33,853 nt of DNA from Sergeia podlipaevii (Eukaryota > Euglenozoa > Kinetoplastea > Trypanosomatida > Trypanosomatidae), in contig JASANZ010002019.1 of assembly GCA_030849805.1 (NCBI GenBank), forward strand, positions 1-33,853, read 5' to 3'. Numbering within the stretch: the first letter of the stretch is position 1; each line of letters begins with the position of its first letter. The notes under the pieces are model-generated. The model saw only the letters and a list, made by a program, of their open reading frames with translations, did no database searches and was not told the DNA's origin. The position numbers and the translations under genes are program-made. Shown piece after piece: positions 28,754-33,853 of this stretch.

Positions 28754-28788
28754 CTTACACGACAGCGCAAAAAGAAAAAAAAAAGCGA
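28754..28788 (-). promoter_or_regulatory. predicted spliced-leader acceptor for the kinase gene
   Basis: The minus strand has a T-rich tract (TTTTTTTTTTCTTTTT) followed by GCGCTGTCGTGTAAG, with the AG at 28755-28754. The leader would be about 127 nt and would include a (TTG)n run. A second possible AG at 28679-28678 lies just after that run. Neither choice adds an upstream ATG. Confidence 0.45.
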
Positions 28789-30015
28789 TTCGAAAGTTGG
28801 CCGAGGCACACAAGAGAAAGAAAAGTAAAGGAATATATATATGTATATATATATAATCACAATCACTAAATAGTTCGACTTTGCTCACAAGTCGTCACTA
28901 CACTAAAAAAAAAAAGGGAAAGCAAACGTGAACGCAAACGCGCAATAATAGAAAAAAAGAAAATTAATAACTGCGGATACTTATAGTAACGCGGCACTCA
29001 CTGAAACAAAAACAACAACAAAAATGAAACACCTTTCACTTCGCTCTCTTAAAAATATATATATATTGTATGTGCGAGAATATGAAGGGAAAACAAGAAA
29101 GTAACCAAATTAGAAATACTAAGTAAAAATAAAATTGCTACTATTACTCTTTTTTTTTTCTCTTCAATACATAAAAAAACACTCTCCAGCACTCCACAGA
29201 ACAGCGGTGGCCTACTCCAGTTGTGAGTGTTAGCTTTCCTTCTTATTTAGTTATTACTATCAGGTGCTCTCCTTCTCCAATGTAAACAGAAATAGCTGGT
29301 AAAATAGATAAAAAAAAAACAGATAAAGTGTACTGTGACAAAGCAGAAAAAGAAAAAAAAAAGAAGGCCAAAGATAACCTTTTATAGCGAAAAAAAAGAA
29401 AGAAAAAAGAAACAATTGAAACTTAGGAACTTCTTAATCAACTGTAAATACGCAACTTTACAAGTTCTAAATATTTTCAAAGGAAAATATGACAAGGTAA
29501 AAAAGAAGCCCGCCAGCTACGACGAGAGTTTAATGATAATAATAATAAACAGGGAAAAAAATAGACAGCTAGCACGCACTTGCTACTCCTTATTTTTTTT
29601 TTATAGGCAAGGAAGCTCTCTGAAGTTGTTCTTCCTTTTCCTTCTCGTTGTTGTTGTTTCTCCCTCCTCTCCTGTGTAGATACGCTTGTTTTTTTTTTTT
29701 TTTGATAAGGAAGCAAAAAAGGGGCGAAGAAGGAATTTTCTTTTTTTTTTTTAAAGGGGGAAAAAAAACTGTATCAACTGTATATGTAAATGAAAGGTAC
29801 ACACAAGTATTATGTGTGTACAAACGTATATAAGAAGAGTAAATAGATTAATGACAACAAAACAAAAAAAAGAAAAAAAAAACACACACAAAGATAAAGA
29901 GAGAGTAAAAATTCTGCTTCTAAGAATCACTTCTCTTCCGGCAAAGTTTTTGCGAGGGAGACACACAGACGCAATTTGGACCTCTCAATGATAAGTGCCC
30001 CAACTCCTTCTGCTC

Positions 30016-30018
<3 letters not shown>

Positions 30019-30047
<29 letters not shown>
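30019..30047. repeat. (TA)n tract
   Basis: Fourteen uninterrupted TA units, self-complementary, in the presumed 3' UTR of the membrane-protein gene. Confidence 0.93.
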
Positions 30048-30049
<2 letters not shown>

Positions 30050-30839
30050 TTTCTTTCAAGGTTTCCTTCTGAAAGGTTATTCGCACACAGAGCGTGCCCT
30101 TACCTTTTATTTTGAGAATATATATCTCCTTAAATATGAATGAGGCTATCTAAGCAGGATAAAGGGGATGGAAAAAAAAAATATAAGAGTGTGATGTATT
30201 TCTTCTATTCTGTGTGTGCGTGTGTGTGTACCTTGCTTACTTAAAACAACAACAAAAAGAACACACGCTTGTGTATGTAAAGTTTCTTTTTTTTGTTTGT
30301 TTATTTGTTCGTTTCTTTCTTCCTGTTTATTTTCTTTTCCTTTGCTAAGGTGGTTGCTTGGTATTTGTCAGAGAAGTAATAGAAATAATGATGTGATGAA
30401 GTGAACAAAGAGAAAAACAAAAATAAAAAAAAGAAAGAGAGAGCTGCTCCTCTAGCGGACTCTCTCTCTCACACACGCACGGTCTTCTTTGAACACTTCT
30501 TTAGTGAAGAAGAGAAAAAGAAAATTGTAATAACAATAATAAAAAAAAAATAGCGTACCGCACTATTCGTTGCCTAGATAGGGCTGAAAGCAATGCAGTA
30601 CAAAGAAAGAAAAAGAGAGAAAGAGAAAGAAGGAGGTCAAAAGAAAAATAAAAAGAGTAGAAGTCGTATATGTAGCACTAATCCTTTAATAATAATAATA
30701 ATGCGTATTATGACCAAAGAGAACAACAACAACAAACAACAAATAGCTGACATGACGTAGAGCGGGAGAGGGGGAGAGAGAGGAGACCATCATGTATGTT
30801 GTACCCTCAATTACGTTGAAGTAGTGCTGACAGTGTGCG

Positions 30840-30844
<5 letters not shown>

Positions 30845-30875
<31 letters not shown>
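30845..30875. repeat. (AT)n tract
   Basis: About fifteen uninterrupted AT units in the same presumed 3' UTR, about 800 bases from the other long TA tract. Confidence 0.93.
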
Positions 30876-30879
<4 letters not shown>

Positions 30880-31285
30880 ATGACAGACATTAAATAGGTG
30901 GTGGTGTTTATTTTTTTCGTGTGTGTGGTGTGGTCCTCTTTTTTATCTGGATTCTTTTGAGAGCGAAGAGGACTATGTGCAGGTCGATGGCCGAAAGAAA
31001 CAACAAAAAGAAGAAGAAGAAGTTAGAACGCTACAAAACAACTAGTGTACACGCACTTACACACAAGTACAACAAACGCAATAGCACTTAACAATAATGA
31101 AAACTTGTAAGATGACAAAAAATAGTTGTTTCTTTGCTCTAGCAAAAAAAAAAAGAGGCAAGGAAGCACACAACAACATGAGAGAAAAAGTGTCCTCTAT
31201 ACTTTCCAACTATTTATGCATCTCTCATGGCTAGAGTCGTATTTCCGTGCATGTGTTTGTCTGCAAAACAAACAATAGCAAAGAT

Positions 31286-31310
31286 GTATATATATATATG
31301 TATATATATA
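31286..31310. repeat. interrupted (TA)n tract
   Basis: Two TA runs separated by a single TG step, just downstream of the membrane-protein stop codon in transcription order. Confidence 0.85.
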
Positions 31311-31463
31311 AATGAGGTCTTACATAGTGAAGAGAAGCAAATATATATATACATATTGCAAAACAATGGATCAACATATATCACTATATAAAATGGAATT
31401 CGTAGTTAATGGTCATACCACCACCCGAAAAAAAAAAAGCATAAGCAGTCACTTCCTCCCTAC

Positions 31464-33257
31464 TCACAGTGTTTCATTCATACGCACGGAAGGATCGGTA
31501 TCAGGCACACACGAGGAGAGACTTCTGTTGATTGCGCCTCTGCCTCCTCCCACTTCTGTAATCCGTGAGCCAGCAAGACACTTAAGGGCCTCCGTCAGCC
31601 CCAGTGAAATCGTCGCGCCGTACCATCGCATGAACTCGAAATGGGAAGACCATAGGGCGTCGCCCTCGTCCAGCAGCATGACAAAGTAAAATACAGAACA
31701 CAAGCACGCAGAAAGATGTTCCCAGGTAAAGTCCGCCTCGATGCTGCGTACAGCAACCATACAACGGCGCAGCCAACGCCGCGGCCATCTGTACTGTGAC
31801 GAGAGTAGCTCCTCTCTGCGTGAAGCATCTGCGCTCATTACCGCCTTCATCATCGCGCCAGCTTGCATGCCAAGAAGAAAGATGACTGCGAGAGCCACCG
31901 CATACCCTGCCACACTCCCCACCACAAAGAAAAGATGATGTTGGTGCAAAACCATTAACGCAATAGTCAAGGAAACATTAAGTAGAATGAGAGGCCAGGG
32001 TCCTTCGATCCAAGCAGAAACTACATCTGTTTCGTGTAGAAGCGCGGTACTGGTGACGTTGGTGTCTACCGCGTACTCAGGCCCCAAAAAGAAGGAGTTG
32101 GTGAGCAGACGAGTCGTCGCTAACGAAGCAGCTCGCCCACCGCTGTTGTTGCTGCTGGTTGTGGTCATTGCTGCTGCCGCCGTCATGCCGCGGTGTGGTC
32201 GACGCAACCGTTCAAGTATCTCGTCACGGCGACGTCGCGCACCGCCGCCCACGCGTCCATTCGTGACGTCACACGCAATCACAAGAGCCTCGTTAGGCAT
32301 GAGCAGGAGGCACTGCATTAATCGATCACAAAAGCCATCACCATCGTCCTCGTCCTCATCATTCTCGCCGTCAACGTCGGAGGAGTTGCCGTGGTGGACA
32401 ACGTGATGAGAGCGATGCCCGGCATCTTGGGCAAGCAGGTGACGATAATCGTCTCTCCGAGCATACACAGATCTTTGCCCATCTTCTTTCTTCTTTGCTT
32501 GGCTAGCAGTTGCGCTGCGCGATGACACTCCTGCTCTGTCGTTGTGTCCCTCATTACCATCTGCTGCTGCTGCTGCTGCTGGTTCTTTTACAATCTGCTC
32601 CACTTCCTTCTCGCTAGTCTCGCACATCGCCACTTCTGAAGTCAAGGAGCTCGCGGCAAGACCGATACCGTAGTACTGTTCTTCAAACTCTCTCTTCGCC
32701 GCCATAAGTCGTAGCTTTCGTTGTCTGTTTGTCCTCCAGGAAAGGACAAACAAGAAAAAGTCGGCGTTGCTAAACAGCAGTGTATAAAGCACCTGCGAAG
32801 GTCGAAGGAAATACGTGAGACAGTTCGACACAACCGACAACCAGTTGACCGCGATGGTGAGCTGGCGATGAGGAGGGAGGGCAAGCAGAGCGAGCATGGG
32901 GTCTTGCTCATCCACATTGATGCCCCGGAGCGTGCTCTCCATCTCTCTGAGGTGCTCTGGTAAGACCCTTTTTGTTGAAGAGAAAGCCATCGCATCCGTC
33001 CCCGATACCGATGCCCCGGCTGCAGCAGTTGGCCCCAGCTCTGCTTCACGATGAAGCAGACGCTCCGCGGCACGAGATAGATAGAAGTAGAGAACCTCCG
33101 TAAATTTCCTTTCACGCAGTGCCTCCTGATGTTGATAACGACGCACTCTACACAGAATTGAGATGACACAACACAGAATTATGCCCACATCTGGCCAGCT
33201 TACATCAGAAGAGGGCTTGTGTTGACTGACCTCCTTGCCCACTATTGCGATCACCAT
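31464..33257 (-). CDS. multi-pass membrane protein of unknown function, 597 residues
   Basis: I do not recognise the family. Hydrophobic segments that could cross a membrane lie at about 22-37 (short), 131-151, 154-174, 420-438, 441-466 and 513-530, with a weaker one at 545-562. They form an N-terminal group and a C-terminal group, joined by about 245 residues that are mostly polar. That middle part contains a poly-Ala run near 227-232, a His-rich stretch (283-289) and an acidic stretch (295-308). It also contains a short hydrophobic island near 313-330 (LMQCLLLMPNEALVIACDV) and a basic RRRR near 341. The charged N-terminal segment (40-70, YQHQEALRERKFTEVLYFYL) may be a helix lying on the membrane. 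The start at 33257 is the first ATG after the predicted acceptor. No signal peptide is obvious. Organelle location cannot be read from the sequence. Confidence 0.85.
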   Translation of the reverse strand: MVIAIVGKEVSQHKPSSDVSWPDVGIILCCVISILCRVRRYQHQEALRERKFTEVLYFYLSRAAERLLHREAELGPTAAAGASVSGTDAMAFSSTKRVLPEHLREMESTLRGINVDEQDPMLALLALPPHRQLTIAVNWLSVVSNCLTYFLRPSQVLYTLLFSNADFFLFVLSWRTNRQRKLRLMAAKREFEEQYYGIGLAASSLTSEVAMCETSEKEVEQIVKEPAAAAAADGNEGHNDRAGVSSRSATASQAKKKEDGQRSVYARRDDYRHLLAQDAGHRSHHVVHHGNSSDVDGENDEDEDDGDGFCDRLMQCLLLMPNEALVIACDVTNGRVGGGARRRRDEILERLRRPHRGMTAAAAMTTTSSNNSGGRAASLATTRLLTNSFFLGPEYAVDTNVTSTALLHETDVVSAWIEGPWPLILLNVSLTIALMVLHQHHLFFVVGSVAGYAVALAVIFLLGMQAGAMMKAVMSADASRREELLSSQYRWPRRWLRRCMVAVRSIEADFTWEHLSACLCSVFYFVMLLDEGDALWSSHFEFMRWYGATISLGLTEALKCLAGSRITEVGGGRGAINRSLSSCVPDTDPSVRMNETL

Positions 33258-33853
33258 ATAATGTTGAAACCAGTAAAGCTAAGCTTACTACTAGTGTTAA
33301 TATAGATATTTTTTTTTTTTATTTTCTATCTCAAAACCCTCTTTCCTCGTATTCCCCCTCCCCCACTCACCAATAGAAGAGAGAAAATGAGGGGGAGGGA
33401 GGGCTGGGAAACAGCAACAACAACAAATGAAGATATTAAATCAATATCAACAGAACAATTTTTTTTTTTAAAAAAATGTCGTGGATGCTTCCTAAAGATT
33501 CACAATATCATAGGCTACCAGGAGAATACGGAGACTATGCATTCATACCCATATGCAGGCAAATGCATATATATATATGGATGAGATGAGGTTGTCACCT
33601 ATTTAGAAAAAAAAAGCAGGCGCTGCTGACTTTGATATATATATATAAGTATGTATATAGTAAGCGCTTGCTAGTTTGATAATAATAATAAAAAGGTGAA
33701 AGGGTTCTGTAGAGACTGAAGTGTCAGGAAGGAAGGTGTCCTCTAGCCTCCAAATGTGAAGGTTCCTTTCTTCCTTTTTACTTGCCCCTTTTTCCCTTGT
33801 ATTCGCTTCCTGTTTCTTTCCTGCGTACGTTCAGGAGGATGCTAAACCAGCAA
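33258..33853. other. intergenic region at the right edge
   Basis: About 600 bases of AT-rich DNA hold the leader of the membrane-protein gene and probably the 3' UTR of an unseen upstream gene. TA runs occur near 33567 and 33636-33650. No coding frame could be tied to a gene beyond the edge. Confidence 0.6.
33366..33404 (-). promoter_or_regulatory. predicted spliced-leader acceptor for the membrane-protein gene
   Basis: The minus strand reads CCCTCCCCCTCATTTTCTC, then TCTTCTATTGGTGAG, with the AG at 33367-33366. The leader would be about 108 nt with no ATG before 33257. Confidence 0.6.

Larger units (their letters stand above)
28627..31463. other. 2.8 kb gene-free region between the membrane-protein gene and the kinase gene
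   Basis: The longest stretch without a credible gene. It should contain the 3' UTR of the membrane-protein mRNA and the leader of the kinase. Two long TA tracts (30019-30047 and 30845-30875), further TA-rich stretches near 28838-28855 and 31286-31310, and many A runs are visible. Open frames here are short and low in complexity. I looked for box C/D motifs and tRNA-like folds by eye and saw none, but cannot exclude small RNAs. Confidence 0.65.

Noticed and set aside
29335..29823. Short open frames on both strands in the long gene-free region
   Set aside because: Lys- or Phe-rich translations of A- and T-runs, with no recognisable protein features.

Overview
The window looks like nuclear DNA of a kinetoplastid flagellate (trypanosomatid-like). 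Seven protein genes lie head to tail on the minus strand with no credible gene on the plus strand. Every gene is one uninterrupted reading frame. Each complete 5' end has a pyrimidine tract followed by the first AG a short way upstream of the first ATG, as expected for spliced-leader trans-splicing inside a polycistronic transcription unit. The truncated first gene encodes a protein start that I recognise as ribosomal protein eL20 (L18a) of this group. Genus and species cannot be told from the sequence. Intergenic DNA is very AT-rich and full of microsatellites, and even the coding regions carry many triplet-repeat expansions.

Layout in transcription order (right to left): a multi-pass membrane protein of unknown function (31464-33257); a 2.8 kb gene-free stretch; a 1767-residue protein kinase with EF-hand-like repeats and a probable C-terminal KA1-like domain (23323-28626); an intergenic region with a short assembly gap (21777-23322); a phosphatidylinositol phosphate kinase with a long disordered N-terminal part (18060-21776); a 3933-residue EF-hand/WD40 protein that takes up about a third of the window (5255-17056); an ESCRT-III protein of the Vps60/CHMP5 type (3847-4524); a 759-residue protein with no recognised domain (568-2847); and the 5' end of the eL20 gene (1-93).

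In trypanosomatids, neighbours in a transcription unit need not be functionally linked. The kinase, the lipid kinase and the CHMP5-like protein could all touch calcium, phosphoinositide or membrane biology, but this is only a suggestion. The giant WD40 protein has the EF-hand-then-WD40 order of the WDR49/WDR64/WDY (CFAP337) ciliary family, so an axonemal role is possible.

The most unusual feature is the kinase. Its catalytic domain is split by about 450 residues between the SPE and DLWSAG motifs, its HRD motif reads HKD, both recognisable EF-hand loops end in Gln rather than Glu, and its candidate KA1-like domain appears split by about 530 low-complexity residues. No CRISPR array, insertion sequence, tRNA, rRNA or strand switch was seen.
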